Assembly (NCBI GenBank): GCA_965279075.1
Contig: CBDIHI010000004.1
Coordinates: 1-64,000, forward strand
DNA length: 64,000 bases
Direction of reading: 5' to 3'
From: SZAS-79 sp965279075
Lineage (GTDB): Bacteria; Pseudomonadota; Gammaproteobacteria; Burkholderiales; SG8-39
The translations under genes and the position numbers were made by a program. Under the pieces are notes generated by a model that did not search any database, was not told the DNA's origin, and was given only the letters and a program-made list of their open reading frames with translations. Of this stretch, positions 14,506-23,031 are shown piece after piece; positions within the stretch are counted from its first letter, which is position 1, and each line of letters opens with the position of its first letter.

Positions 14506-15722
14506 GTCGCCTTCTCGAAGGCGTGGAACAGGCCCAACGCCCGCGGGTCCACGAAAGGCAGGACCTGGGCCATCGCCACCCCGCCGATGCCGTTCTTCGG
14601 GTCGATCCAGAAATAGGTGTTCCCTAATCCTGCCCAAGCGAGGCTGCCCGCCGGGCGGCCGGTCGGGGCGTCGGCCTCGTTGATCATGAACGTGAGGCCC
14701 CAGGTCTTGGGCACGCCGGGGAAGAACTCCGCATCCAGCGACAGCGAACGCCGCACCGCGGGCAGGTACGTCACGCGCAGGTTCCCCATTGCGTTCCTCG
14801 ACATCAGGTCGACCGTTTCCGGCTTCAGGAGTCGCACCGCGCCCGTGCTTCCGCGGTTCAGGATCATCCGGATGAAGGCGAGGTAGTCGCCGGCGGTGGA
14901 GTACAGGCCGCCGCCGCCGGGATCGAACTCCGGGTCCTGGTTGGTCTCGAAGTCGGTGACCGACAGGCCGCCGTCATCGGTGCGCTGGTGGACTTTCGCG
15001 AGTCTTTCGCGCATCGACGGCGTGATGCGGTAGGCGGTGCTCCCCATGCCGAGCGGCGCGAAGACGTGCTCGCGCACATAGTCACCGAGCCTCAGGCCGC
15101 TGGCGGCCTCGACCATCTTGCCGGCCCAGTCGATGCCGATGCCGTACTCCCAGCGTTCGCCCGGGTCGAACGCGAGCGGGGTGGCCAGCGCGATGTTCCT
15201 GCCGGACCCGGCGCGGGGCATGCCCATCACGTTCAGGTACCGGTCCATGTCCGGGTTCCAGATGTCGTAGGCATAGCCCGAAGTGTGCGTCAGCAGCCGG
15301 CGCAAGGTGATCGCGCCCCTGGGCTCGCGCAGGCGCGGCCGGCCCGCGGCGTCCCAGCCGTCGAGCACCTTCACTTCGCCGAGCGCGGGCAGCACTTTCG
15401 CGGCTGGTTCGTCCAGCGACAGCCTGCCTTGCTCGACCAGCTGCATGGCCGCGACGCCGGTCACGGGCTTGGTCATCGAGGCGATCCACATCACGGTGTC
15501 GGGCGTCATTGCGGCGGGCTGGCCGAGCGTGCGCAGGCCGCAGGCGGACTCGAACACCGTGGATTCGCGGGTGGTGAGGGCGGCCACGGCGCCGGGCACG
15601 CCGCCGGTGGCGACCGCGTCGCGCAGCAACGCGTCCGCGGCCTTGCTGAGGGCGGCGAGTGCTATGGCGCTGCGCCTAGCGGGGTGGGTTGCTGCGGATG
15701 TTGCGCGGCGGCTGCGCGCCAA
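14487..15722 (-). CDS. Class C beta-lactamase-like serine hydrolase
   Basis: The protein has up to 411 residues, with the nucleophile motif S82-M-T-K85 and YGI (WEYGIGID) at the Tyr motif. The block GGGGLYSTAGDYLAFIRMIL is typical of this esterase/peptidase group. The start is unsure: the frame opens at a TTG (15720-15722) inside the end of the DUF4124 gene, with no clear ribosome site and no ATG until well inside the domain. It is closely similar in layout to the hydrolase at 16418. Substrate unknown. Confidence 0.85.
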   Translation of the reverse strand: MARSRRATSAATHPARRSAIALAALSKAADALLRDAVATGGVPGAVAALTTRESTVFESACGLRTLGQPAAMTPDTVMWIASMTKPVTGVAAMQLVEQGRLSLDEPAAKVLPALGEVKVLDGWDAAGRPRLREPRGAITLRRLLTHTSGYAYDIWNPDMDRYLNVMGMPRAGSGRNIALATPLAFDPGERWEYGIGIDWAGKMVEAASGLRLGDYVREHVFAPLGMGSTAYRITPSMRERLAKVHQRTDDGGLSVTDFETNQDPEFDPGGGGLYSTAGDYLAFIRMILNRGSTGAVRLLKPETVDLMSRNAMGNLRVTYLPAVRRSLSLDAEFFPGVPKTWGLTFMINEADAPTGRPAGSLAWAGLGNTYFWIDPKNGIGGVAMAQVLPFVDPRALGLFHAFEKATYEALG

Positions 15723-16305
15723 CGGGCGGGGCCGTGCTGATGCCGACTGGAGGCGCCGGGTTGATGCCTATGGTCGAGTTCGGCGTGCTGATGACCGCAA
15801 AAGGCTCGGGCGGGAACGTGCGCACGCCCACCGGAACGAACGGCAGGGGCGTGGCGCCGTAGAGTTCGGTGTAGGCTTGGGAGGAGGCGGTCCCGTTGCG
15901 AACCGCGTCGCAGTCCACGCCGCGCGCGGCGACGCAACGCTCGTAGGCTGCTGACTTCCTGTCCTGCTCCTTGCGCGTAGCCTGCTCGGCGCGCGCCCTT
16001 GCGCGGCGCTCGGTTTCGAGTTCCTTCTCGAGCGAGGCGACCTTCCTCCTGTCGCCGTGGGACGCGGACTGCATCGCGCTGTTGAGCTGCGCGTCGGGCG
16101 TATAGACCGAGACGCGCTCGGCCACGGACTCGACCTTTTTCGGCTGCTTCGCGGCCGGGGGCGGGGTGTTCGAGTAGGTGACCACGCCGTTTTCGTCCAC
16201 CCACTTGTACATCTCGGCGGCGGCGGGCAAGGCGGTCCCCAGCGCCGCGGCGAGGAGCGCGAGGCGGAGAACCGATGTGCCGGCCGAGGTGCGTGTTGAA
16301 CCCAT
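15676..16305 (-). CDS. DUF4124 domain secreted protein
   Basis: The protein has 209 residues. A signal peptide (LALLAAALGTALPAAA) is followed directly by the DUF4124 motif EMYKWVDENGVVTYSNTPPP, then a charged coiled-coil stretch (KVASLEKELETERRARARAEQ) and a Pro/Gly-rich tail. DUF4124 proteins are periplasmic and common in proteobacteria, with unknown role. The ATG at 16303-16305 gives a normal signal peptide; the open frame upstream is not needed. Its 3' end overlaps the open frame of the next hydrolase. Confidence 0.82.
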   Translation of the reverse strand: MGSTRTSAGTSVLRLALLAAALGTALPAAAEMYKWVDENGVVTYSNTPPPAAKQPKKVESVAERVSVYTPDAQLNSAMQSASHGDRRKVASLEKELETERRARARAEQATRKEQDRKSAAYERCVAARGVDCDAVRNGTASSQAYTELYGATPLPFVPVGVRTFPPEPFAVISTPNSTIGINPAPPVGISTAPPVGAQPPRNIRSNPPR

Positions 16306-16417
16306 GCTCTTAGCGTACACCCTGTGCAAACCGGCGCTACCCGAATGTGTAATCGTCTGTAACATCCCCCGGTGGCGAGCCCTCCGTTGCTGCGCCGCAC
16401 CTAGAGGAGACAAAACA

Positions 16418-17689
16418 ATGAAAATCCGAACCCTTGCCGCCGTAATGGCCGGCGCAGCCCTGTTGTGCGCGCACGGCGCCCACGCGCAGGTGCCCAAGCC
16501 TGCGGCGCCCGCCGCCGCCACGGACGAAACCCAGGGCCTGTCGAAGGCGCGCCTCGCCCGGATCGCGCCCTCCATGAAGGAGCAGGTGGACAAGAACATC
16601 TTTCCCGGCGCGGTCACGATGGTCGCCCGCAACGGCAAGGTCGTGCACTACGAGGCGCACGGCTACCTCGACGCCGGCAAGTCGAAGCCCATGCCGAAAG
16701 ACGCGCTGTTCCGCCTCGCGTCGATGACCAAGCCCATCGTCACCGCAGCCGCGATGATGCTGGTCGAGCAGGGGAAGATGAACCTCAACGACCCGGTCTC
16801 GAAGTGGCTGCCCGAACTGAAGGACCTCAAGGTCGAGACTGCCACCGGCGACGTGCCGCTCGCACGGCCGATCTGGGTGCAGGACGTCATGCGCCACACG
16901 GCCGGATTCGTCTACGCCGGCGGCACGAAGTCCCCCCGGCTGAAAAAGATGTATGAGGACGGCAACATCGAGGCGCGCGAGACCGACATCACCGGCGACG
17001 AAATGCTCAAGAACCTCGGCCAGATCCCGCTCGCGCACCAGCCCGGGACCTTCTGGGAGTACGCGATCACCGTCGACGTGCTGGGGCTGCTCATCGAGCG
17101 CGTGTCCGGCAAGCCGCTCGATGCACTGCTGAAAGACCTCCTGCTCGAACCGCTGGGCATGAAGGACACCACGTGGTGGGTCGCGCCGGAGAACGTCGGG
17201 CGGATCGCCGACGCGCTCGACGCGGACCCGCTGAAAGCCACGATGCTGAAGTCGTACCGGATCTACTCGAATCCCTCTGGCAAGAGCTACTTCAAGGGCG
17301 GCGCCGGGCTGGTCGGCACGGCCTCGGACTACCTGAAGTTCGCGCAGATGATGGTCGACGGCGGCACCTACCAGGGCAAGCGCTACCTGTCGAGGAAGAC
17401 GGTCGAGCTGATGCTGTCGAACCACACCGTCGGTATGGGCGGCACGACGATCGCCACCACCGGACCGGGCTACGCCTTCGGCCTGGGGTTCGCGGTGCGC
17501 CTCGACGAAGGCATGGCCTGGGTGCCCGGCTCCAAGGGCGACGCCATGTGGGCCGGCGCCTGGGGGACCAGCTTCTGGATCGACCCGAAGGAGAAGCTCG
17601 TGGGCATCCTGATGAGCCAGGGGCCCTCGACCCGCACGCATACCCGGATGCTGTACAAGGACCTGGTCTATGGGGCGGTTGTGAAGTAA
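16418..17689 (+). CDS. Secreted class C beta-lactamase-like serine hydrolase
   Basis: The protein has 423 residues with a signal peptide (cleavage near AHAQ, residue 24), so it is periplasmic. The nucleophile motif is S102-M-T-K105, the Tyr motif YAI (WEYAITVD), and the late strand has WAGAWGTSFWIDPK. It resembles the product at 14487 but is exported. Activity could be esterase or peptidase; true beta-lactamase activity is unlikely without the YxN and KTG motifs. GGAGA precedes the ATG. It ends in a clear terminator at 17719. Confidence 0.88.
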   Translation: MKIRTLAAVMAGAALLCAHGAHAQVPKPAAPAAATDETQGLSKARLARIAPSMKEQVDKNIFPGAVTMVARNGKVVHYEAHGYLDAGKSKPMPKDALFRLASMTKPIVTAAAMMLVEQGKMNLNDPVSKWLPELKDLKVETATGDVPLARPIWVQDVMRHTAGFVYAGGTKSPRLKKMYEDGNIEARETDITGDEMLKNLGQIPLAHQPGTFWEYAITVDVLGLLIERVSGKPLDALLKDLLLEPLGMKDTTWWVAPENVGRIADALDADPLKATMLKSYRIYSNPSGKSYFKGGAGLVGTASDYLKFAQMMVDGGTYQGKRYLSRKTVELMLSNHTVGMGGTTIATTGPGYAFGLGFAVRLDEGMAWVPGSKGDAMWAGAWGTSFWIDPKEKLVGILMSQGPSTRTHTRMLYKDLVYGAVVK

Positions 17690-17718
17690 ATCGTCAACTT
17701 TGTGTCAGTAAGGTCCCC

Positions 17719-17747
17719 GCCCGGAGCCGGTTTCCGGGCGTTTTTTT
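17719..17747 (+). terminator. Rho-independent terminator after the serine hydrolase (hairpin copy C)
   Basis: Perfect 7-base arms GCCCGGA/TCCGGGC enclose GCCGGTT and are followed by G and seven Ts, 30 bases after the stop codon. The core GGAG-CCGGT-TTCC is the same hairpin as in the repeat elements at 13561 and 20189, here extended into a terminator; the 18-bp palindrome is absent. Confidence 0.8.
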
Positions 17748-17876
17748 CCGGAACAGGAAAAATTGATTTGCCGGAGTTGGCATCTCTATGCCAGATGGCA
17801 ATCTGCCCTTTGCGTTAGACGCCCCGGCCGCGCGGATTTAGCCTGTCCCGAGCGTCGTTACTCGGGGGAGGGCGTC

Positions 17877-19271
17877 ATGAAAAGGCCGATGCTGTTGGCG
17901 GGGCTGTGCGGGTTGGTGGCGGTGGGGGGGTGCGCCCAATTCTGGAGCAAGGGCTACGGCGTGGAGGAACTGTCTTTCAACGTCGACGGCGATTCGAACA
18001 GGCTCCAGGCCGCGCTCACGAGGAAGACTGATCCGACCACCAAGGTGACCACGGGACTGGTCGACGCCGGCTGCTTCAACGTTCCCGTCGACGCGGGGAT
18101 GGAGTCCGCCTGCCTCCAGCAGCGCAATGCCGCGGTCGCGGCCCTCGTGAAGGCCTCCGAGGACATGTGCCAGGTCCACCTGAAGTCGATCTACGGCAAC
18201 GACGCCTACTACAACATCATGACCGGCACGGTGGCGACGTTCTTCTCGGGCGCCGCGGCGATCGCCGGGAGCGCCTCGGCCAAGTCGGCGCTTGCGGCGA
18301 TCTCGACCTTCTCCAACGCCGAGCGCTCTCTGATCAATGAGACCGTCTACAAGAACATGCTGGTCACGGCGACGAGCAAGAAGATCCGCGAGACGCGGGA
18401 CACGAGGGCCGCCGCGCTGATGTCGCCGGCCACCTTTGGCAAGAGCACTGCGCAGTACCCGATGGTGCTGGCTGTCCACGACGTGGTCAGGTACCACTAC
18501 TCGTGCTCGTTCATGCAGGGCCTCGAGCTCGCCCTGCAGGAAGGCACCGATTCGGGGATTGATGCCAAGAAGGCGCGGCTCGAGAACGAAAAGCGCACCA
18601 TCGAGCTGGCCCTCGACAATCGCGTTGCAATGCTGAGCGGTGCGCAACGTTCCGGCGAGCTCGCCACCGACAAGAGCGTGGCCGGGTACAAGGCGAGGAT
18701 CGAGGCAATCGAGGCACAGTTGCTGGTGCTGGTGAGGCTGCAGACGCCCGGCGGCGGGACCGAAGACAAGCCCGCTGTGGGCGCGCCTCCCAAGGCCGAT
18801 GCGGGCAGCCTGTCCAAGGCGTATTACGCCCTCTCAGGCAAGACCGCGGCCGCCAAGACCGCGCTCACCGACAAGTTCAGCAAGGCGAAACCCACGGACG
18901 CGACGTGGGCTGCGGCGCTGACCACAAAGGCGAACGCCAAAATCGGTGCTGTCGACGCCGCGCTCACCGGAGCATGCAAGACGTCCATGGACAACCTCGC
19001 AGCGCAGATCGTCCAGCAGCAGGGCCAGCTCGGCGCGGCGACGACCGACGATGCGCGTGCCCGGTCGGGCGACAAGCTCGAAGCGAGCCTGGTCCAGGCG
19101 GGCCGCTTTGCCGCGCGTCTGGACGCGCAGGGCGCATCCGTAAGCGCTGTGACCGACTCTGTGGGCAAGCAGATTGAAGACGCCAAGCTGGTCATAGACA
19201 CCACGCTGAACGACAAGCTCAAGGCGGATCTCGACAAGATCACGGTGAATGCGGGGCTGTGCGACCCCTGA
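17877..19271 (+). CDS. Lipoprotein of unknown function
   Basis: The protein has 464 residues. The N-terminus is a lipoprotein signal with lipobox VGGC (Cys19). The next segment includes CFNVPVDAGMESACLQQRNAA and a Gly/Ala-rich hydrophobic stretch (FFSGAAAIAGSASAKSALAAI, about 120-140) that could touch a membrane. The C-terminal two thirds are Ala/Lys-rich and strongly helical (KARLENEKRTIELAL, then AYYALSGKTAAAKTALTDKFSKAK). I do not recognise a family. GGGGGAGGG upstream may serve as ribosome site. It stands alone, with the M15 peptidase 28 bases downstream. Confidence 0.75.
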   Translation: MKRPMLLAGLCGLVAVGGCAQFWSKGYGVEELSFNVDGDSNRLQAALTRKTDPTTKVTTGLVDAGCFNVPVDAGMESACLQQRNAAVAALVKASEDMCQVHLKSIYGNDAYYNIMTGTVATFFSGAAAIAGSASAKSALAAISTFSNAERSLINETVYKNMLVTATSKKIRETRDTRAAALMSPATFGKSTAQYPMVLAVHDVVRYHYSCSFMQGLELALQEGTDSGIDAKKARLENEKRTIELALDNRVAMLSGAQRSGELATDKSVAGYKARIEAIEAQLLVLVRLQTPGGGTEDKPAVGAPPKADAGSLSKAYYALSGKTAAAKTALTDKFSKAKPTDATWAAALTTKANAKIGAVDAALTGACKTSMDNLAAQIVQQQGQLGAATTDDARARSGDKLEASLVQAGRFAARLDAQGASVSAVTDSVGKQIEDAKLVIDTTLNDKLKADLDKITVNAGLCDP

Positions 19272-19299
19272 ATCGTTGCGTGCAAAAACTCCCGCCGCC

Positions 19300-19755
19300 A
19301 TGCAACTCTCCCCGCACTTCTCGCTGGAAGAACTGATCGCCTCCGAGACCGCGGTGCGCGCCGGCATCGACAACACGCCGCCGCAAGCGCTGATGCCCAA
19401 CCTGCGCGCGCTCGCGGCCGGCCTCGAACTGGTGCGTGCGGCGCTCGGCAACCGGCCGCTCCACATCAACAGCGGCTACCGCTGCCAGGCGCTCAACACG
19501 CGCGTCGGCGGTGCGGCGAACAGCCGGCACCCGCACGGCCTCGCCGCCGACGTCATCTGTCCTTCTTACGGCACGCCGCTGGAGGTCTGTCGCGCGATCG
19601 TCGCCGCAGGGGTGAAGCCTGACCAGGTGATCCACGAGTTCGGCAAATGGTGCCACGTGTCGTTCGCGGCACCGGGTACGGTGCCGCGGGTCGAGTTGCT
19701 GACGATCGCCAGTTCTGCACGAGGCTACGAGGCGGGGCTGAATCCGGTGGGGTGA
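19300..19755 (+). CDS. Peptidase M15-type (M15_3) protein
   Basis: The protein has 151 residues. SPHFSLEELIASETA opens the domain as in phage-like M15A peptidases, followed by INSGYRCQALNTRVGG, the zinc-site block SRHPHGLAADV (His and Asp ligands) and HEFGKWCHVSF (His). Such enzymes cut peptidoglycan cross-links, and many are endolysin-like. No signal peptide is seen and no phage genes are nearby, so it may be a domesticated lysin. The ATG at 19300 is preferred over an upstream start that would overlap the lipoprotein gene. Confidence 0.85.
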   Translation: MQLSPHFSLEELIASETAVRAGIDNTPPQALMPNLRALAAGLELVRAALGNRPLHINSGYRCQALNTRVGGAANSRHPHGLAADVICPSYGTPLEVCRAIVAAGVKPDQVIHEFGKWCHVSFAAPGTVPRVELLTIASSARGYEAGLNPVG

Positions 19756-19780
19756 TATCCTTTCCCCAAGGAGGCCCCCC

Positions 19781-20185
19781 ATGGACGCAAAGACCAGCTA
19801 CTCGATCGGCATCCCCGAGATCGATGCGCAGCACCGGCAACTGTTCGAGTGCATAGACCGGCTCGAAGCGGCCGGCGACGAGAAGCAGCGCGAGCTCGCG
19901 GTGTACTACGTCATGGACGAGCTGAAGGACTACGTGCGCGTGCACTTCTCGGTCGAGGAGGTCGTCATGCGCCTGTTCGACTACCCGGACCTCGAGGCCC
20001 ACAAGGCCGAGCACGGGGCCTTCGTCGCGCGGCTGGAGGCGCTGGAGGAATCGGAGCTGCGCGAGGACGTGCACGCGGAGGCGGCGCGGTTCCTGCGCGA
20101 GTGGCTCGTGAACCACATCCAGGGCAGTGACCAGCGCTACGCCGACTACCTGCTCGGGCAGCAGGGATCCGCGGACAAATCCTGA
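19781..20185 (+). CDS. Bacteriohemerythrin
   Basis: The protein has 134 residues in a four-helix bundle with all diiron ligands: His in EIDAQHRQLF, HFSVEE (His and Glu), HKAEH (two His) and WLVNHIQGSDQRYADYL (His and Asp). It binds O2, and possibly NO, reversibly in the cytoplasm, which fits an organism that denitrifies and meets changing oxygen. AAGGAGG precedes the ATG. A hairpin/palindrome element follows the stop. Confidence 0.92.
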   Translation: MDAKTSYSIGIPEIDAQHRQLFECIDRLEAAGDEKQRELAVYYVMDELKDYVRVHFSVEEVVMRLFDYPDLEAHKAEHGAFVARLEALEESELREDVHAEAARFLREWLVNHIQGSDQRYADYLLGQQGSADKS

Positions 20186-20188
20186 AGA

Positions 20189-20250
20189 ATTTTTTGTAAA
20201 CCCCGCGCCAGGGGCCGGTCTCCAGCCGATTTTGTACTGGTACCGGTACA
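20189..20250 (+). repeat. 3'-end hairpin plus 18-bp palindrome, copy B
   Basis: A T6 run just after the hemerythrin stop is followed by CCCCGC, the hairpin GGGG-CCGGT-CTCC, and TGTACTGGTACCGGTACA at 20233-20250 (one change from the perfect palindrome of copy A). The A-to-G change in the left arm keeps pairing as G-U, supporting selection on an RNA fold. It ends five bases before the convergent dienelactone hydrolase stop. Confidence 0.7.
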
Positions 20251-20254
20251 GTCC

Positions 20255-20950
20255 TCAGCGCAGGCCGGCCAGCAGGCCGAGCGCCTTCTGCATCGAAAAC
20301 TCGCGCTTGCCCGCGTCGTAGGCTTCGGTGCTGCCGGGCATCATGTAGCTGTGCAGCACGCCGGGGAAGATGTGCAGGTCGAGGTTGGGTTTCTTCTTCG
20401 CCAGCACGCGGTAGGCCTCGAGCAGCTCGGGCGGGGCCATCGTGTCCTTGTCGCCCCACAGCAGGCACACGGGCTTCGCCGTCGCCTCCATCACGTCCAT
20501 GTAGTCGCGCATCTGCGTCGAGTGGCAGCCGATGCCCGCGTCGAAACCGAGCCTGGCCGGGCCGAGGATCGCGAACGGCCCGCCGTAGCAGAAGCCCATG
20601 GACGCGGCCCTGCCGTTCGACTGCGGCAGGGCCTTCACCATCGCGAGCGTGTCGGCCATGTCGGCTTCGTTGGCGCGGATTTTCTCGAGCCGCGGCTGGC
20701 CGCGCGGCGTGGAGCGCGCGTCGCCGCGCACCAGCGCCCCTGGCACCGAGCGCGAGAAGAGGTCCGGCGCCGCCGCGATGTAGCCGTGCGCGGCGAACTC
20801 GTCGGCGATCGCCTGCACGTCCGCGTCCACGCCGTAGATCGCCGAGGCGAGCACCACGGCCGGGACCTTGCCCGCGCCGCCGGGCAGGGACAGGTAGCAG
20901 TCGAATTCGCCGCCGCCCGATGCCTTGATCCTGATGTCCTTGCCCGTCAT
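20255..20950 (-). CDS. Dienelactone hydrolase family protein
   Basis: The protein has 231 residues with an alpha/beta-hydrolase fold. The nucleophile is Cys in GFCYGG, as in dienelactone hydrolase; Asp (LLWGDKDTMAP) and His (FPGVLHSYM) complete the triad. The family hydrolyses dienelactones in chlorocatechol breakdown or other lactones and esters. The ATG at 20948-20950 follows a GGGGGAAAGG ribosome site. It stands alone and converges with hemerythrin; its substrate cannot be told. Confidence 0.88.
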   Translation of the reverse strand: MTGKDIRIKASGGGEFDCYLSLPGGAGKVPAVVLASAIYGVDADVQAIADEFAAHGYIAAAPDLFSRSVPGALVRGDARSTPRGQPRLEKIRANEADMADTLAMVKALPQSNGRAASMGFCYGGPFAILGPARLGFDAGIGCHSTQMRDYMDVMEATAKPVCLLWGDKDTMAPPELLEAYRVLAKKKPNLDLHIFPGVLHSYMMPGSTEAYDAGKREFSMQKALGLLAGLR

Positions 20951-21022
20951 GTGCCTTTCCCCCTGAATCCCGTGGATGGCCGCCACTGTAACGCCGGTCG
21001 CCGGCCGTGTCAGAATCGCCGC

Positions 21023-21997
21023 ATGGCCAAACCCAAGCCCTGGTCCTTTCCGGATTCGCTGCAGCCGAAGGCCGGCGACACGCAGTTCGACCTCCTGCGC
21101 GCGCTGGACGCGTGCGTCCTCATACGGGCGGAGATTCCCGAGGACGGGTTCACCGTGTCGACGCTGGGCACCGAGCGTGGCGGCTACGGCGTGGTCATCC
21201 GCGAGGACGGGCTGGTGCTCACCATCGGCTACCTCATCACCGAGGCCACGCAGGTCTGGCTGACCTCCAATCAGGGCGTCGTGGTGGCGGGGTATCCACT
21301 CGCGTACGACCAGGCGACCGGGTTCGGGCTGGTGCAGCCGCTGGGTCGTCTCGGTGCGCCGCACCTGGAGCTCGGGCTGTCGTCGCAGGTGAAAGTCGGC
21401 GACTCGGCCTTCATCCTCGGGCATGGCGGGCTTGCGCACGCGCTGAAGACCCGCGTCACCGTGCGGCAGGAATTCGCCGGCTACTGGGAGTACCTCATCG
21501 ACGACGCGCTGTTCGTCTCCCCCGCGCATCCGCAGTGGGGCGGGTCGGCGCTGCTCGACGCCATGGGCGACGTCGTCGGGATCGGGTCGCTGCTGGTCGA
21601 GCAGGTGGTCGACGACAAGTCCGTGCACGCGAACATGTTCGTGCCGGTCGACCTGCTGCGGCCGATCATGGATTCCATGCTCCGGACCGGGCGTTCGCCC
21701 TTTCCCGCGCACCCGTGGCTGGGGGTGTATGCCCAGGAGCACGAGGGGAGCCTGCTCGTCGGGAATCTCGCGCCCGGCGGTCCGGCCGAGAAGGCCGGGG
21801 CGAAGGTCGGGGACCTGGTGCTGGGGGTGGGGGAGGTTCGCGCGTTCGGATTGGCGGAGCTGTATCGCGCCGTGCGCCAACTCGGGCCGGCGGGCGTGGA
21901 AGTGCCGCTGACGCTGGCGCGGGCGGGGGACGTGGTGACTGCGAAGGTCAAGTCGGCGGACAGGAACGATTTTTTGAAGAAGCCGCGGTTGCAGTGA
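21023..21997 (+). CDS. S1C (DegP/HtrA-like) protease homologue with PDZ domain, catalytic triad lost
   Basis: The protein has 324 residues with HtrA layout: a trypsin-like domain (about 45-210) and a C-terminal PDZ domain (about 235-315; LLVGNLAPGGPAEKAGAKVGDLVLGVG). The triad is missing. The expected TNNHV reads TIGYLI (no His, about residue 70), TD(L/I)A reads TGFGLV (no Asp, about 100), and GNSGG reads PQWGGS (Trp172 in place of Ser). No signal peptide is seen. It is probably a pseudoprotease that binds peptides. It diverges from the dienelactone hydrolase. Confidence 0.83.
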   Translation: MAKPKPWSFPDSLQPKAGDTQFDLLRALDACVLIRAEIPEDGFTVSTLGTERGGYGVVIREDGLVLTIGYLITEATQVWLTSNQGVVVAGYPLAYDQATGFGLVQPLGRLGAPHLELGLSSQVKVGDSAFILGHGGLAHALKTRVTVRQEFAGYWEYLIDDALFVSPAHPQWGGSALLDAMGDVVGIGSLLVEQVVDDKSVHANMFVPVDLLRPIMDSMLRTGRSPFPAHPWLGVYAQEHEGSLLVGNLAPGGPAEKAGAKVGDLVLGVGEVRAFGLAELYRAVRQLGPAGVEVPLTLARAGDVVTAKVKSADRNDFLKKPRLQ

Positions 21998-22066
21998 AGG
22001 GGCGCCCTTCGCGCCCGCTACAATCCCGGTCCCACCCGATCAACAAACTGCGAGAGCGTCCCAGCC

Positions 22067-22768
22067 ATGCTTAAGTTCTACTACAACGCCGCCCCGAACC
22101 CCATGAAGGTCGCCCTCCTGCTGGAGGAACTCGGCCTGCCCTACGAGGCGGTCCCGGTCGATACGCGCAAGGGCGAGCAGCACACGCCCGAGTACCGCAA
22201 GGTGAACCCGAACGGCAAGGTGCCCGCGATCGTGGACGGCAAGGTGCGCGTGTTCGACAGCAACGCGATCCTGCTGTACCTCGCCGACCGCGAGAAGCGC
22301 TTCGCCCCGCAGGACATGGCGAGCGCCGGGCGCGGCGACATGCTGTCCTGGCTGATGTTCATCGCCAGCGGCATCGGCCCGTTCTCCGGGCAGTCGGTGC
22401 ACTTTCGCCATGCGGCGCCGGAACCCAAGGAGTACGCGCTGAACCGCTACGACTTCGAGGCGCACCGCCACTGGAAGCTGCTGGAGGACCACCTCGCGAA
22501 GTCGAAGTACATGCTCGGCGACGAGTACTCCATCGTGGACATGGCGTTCTGGGCCTGGGCGCGCCTCGTGCCGTACGTGCTCGGTACGGGCGATGCGACG
22601 TGGACGACCTACCCGAACGTGAAACGCCTGCTGGACGAGATCAACAAGCGGCCGGCCGTGGCCCGCGCGGACGCGCTCAAGGCGAAGCACGCCTTCAAGA
22701 CGGAGAACGACGAAGAGGCGCAGCGCAACATGTTCCCGCAGAACGAAAGGCTCAAGAAGCAGTCATAG
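22067..22768 (+). CDS. Glutathione S-transferase family protein
   Basis: The protein has 233 residues. The N-terminal thioredoxin-like domain (1-80) begins LKFYYNAAPNPMKVALLLEELG, with the cis-Pro motif KVPAIVDG and the glutathione contact VFDSNAILLYLAD. The C-terminal domain is helical, with DEYSIVDMAFWAWARL. It resembles the GstB/YfcG-type bacterial GSTs that act in thiol exchange or detoxification. A small unknown gene follows 29 bases downstream. Confidence 0.92.
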   Translation: MLKFYYNAAPNPMKVALLLEELGLPYEAVPVDTRKGEQHTPEYRKVNPNGKVPAIVDGKVRVFDSNAILLYLADREKRFAPQDMASAGRGDMLSWLMFIASGIGPFSGQSVHFRHAAPEPKEYALNRYDFEAHRHWKLLEDHLAKSKYMLGDEYSIVDMAFWAWARLVPYVLGTGDATWTTYPNVKRLLDEINKRPAVARADALKAKHAFKTENDEEAQRNMFPQNERLKKQS

Positions 22769-22797
22769 CAGGGAACCGTGAACCCCGGAGCACCCCC

Positions 22798-23022
22798 ATG
22801 AACGCCCCGCTTCCCGAACCCGTCTGGAAAGGCCCGGACGGCGACATCATCGCCTGCGTGGAGAAGATCAAGGTCCTGCGCGAGAACCTGGAGGAGATCC
22901 AGTCGGCCTGCCAGGACGCGCTGGACGACGCGGTGCTGATGGGGTGCGACGAAGCGCAGGTGCGCGAGGTGCTCGGGCGGCTGGTGGCGGGATTGAAGAG
23001 CGAGTACGGGAAGCCGGAGTGA
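22798..23022 (+). CDS. Small conserved-looking protein, unknown function
   Basis: The protein has 74 residues, acidic and mostly helical, with the core IIACVEKIKVLRENLEEIQ and two cysteines plus CDEAQVREVLGRLVAGL. No signal or membrane segment is present. I do not recognise the family. The ATG lies 29 bases after the GST stop, on the same strand, and the gene ends 9 bases before the convergent MBL-rhodanese gene. Co-expression with GST is likely; the function is open. Confidence 0.65.
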   Translation: MNAPLPEPVWKGPDGDIIACVEKIKVLRENLEEIQSACQDALDDAVLMGCDEAQVREVLGRLVAGLKSEYGKPE

Positions 23023-23031
23023 GCGTCCGGC

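Noticed and set aside
10445..17689. Antibiotic resistance by beta-lactamases
   Set aside because: The three hydrolases lack the YxN motif of true class C enzymes; esterase or peptidase roles are more likely.
19300..19755. Prophage remnant suggested by the M15 lysin-like peptidase
   Set aside because: No holin, structural, integrase or other phage gene is near it; a single lysin-like gene is not enough.
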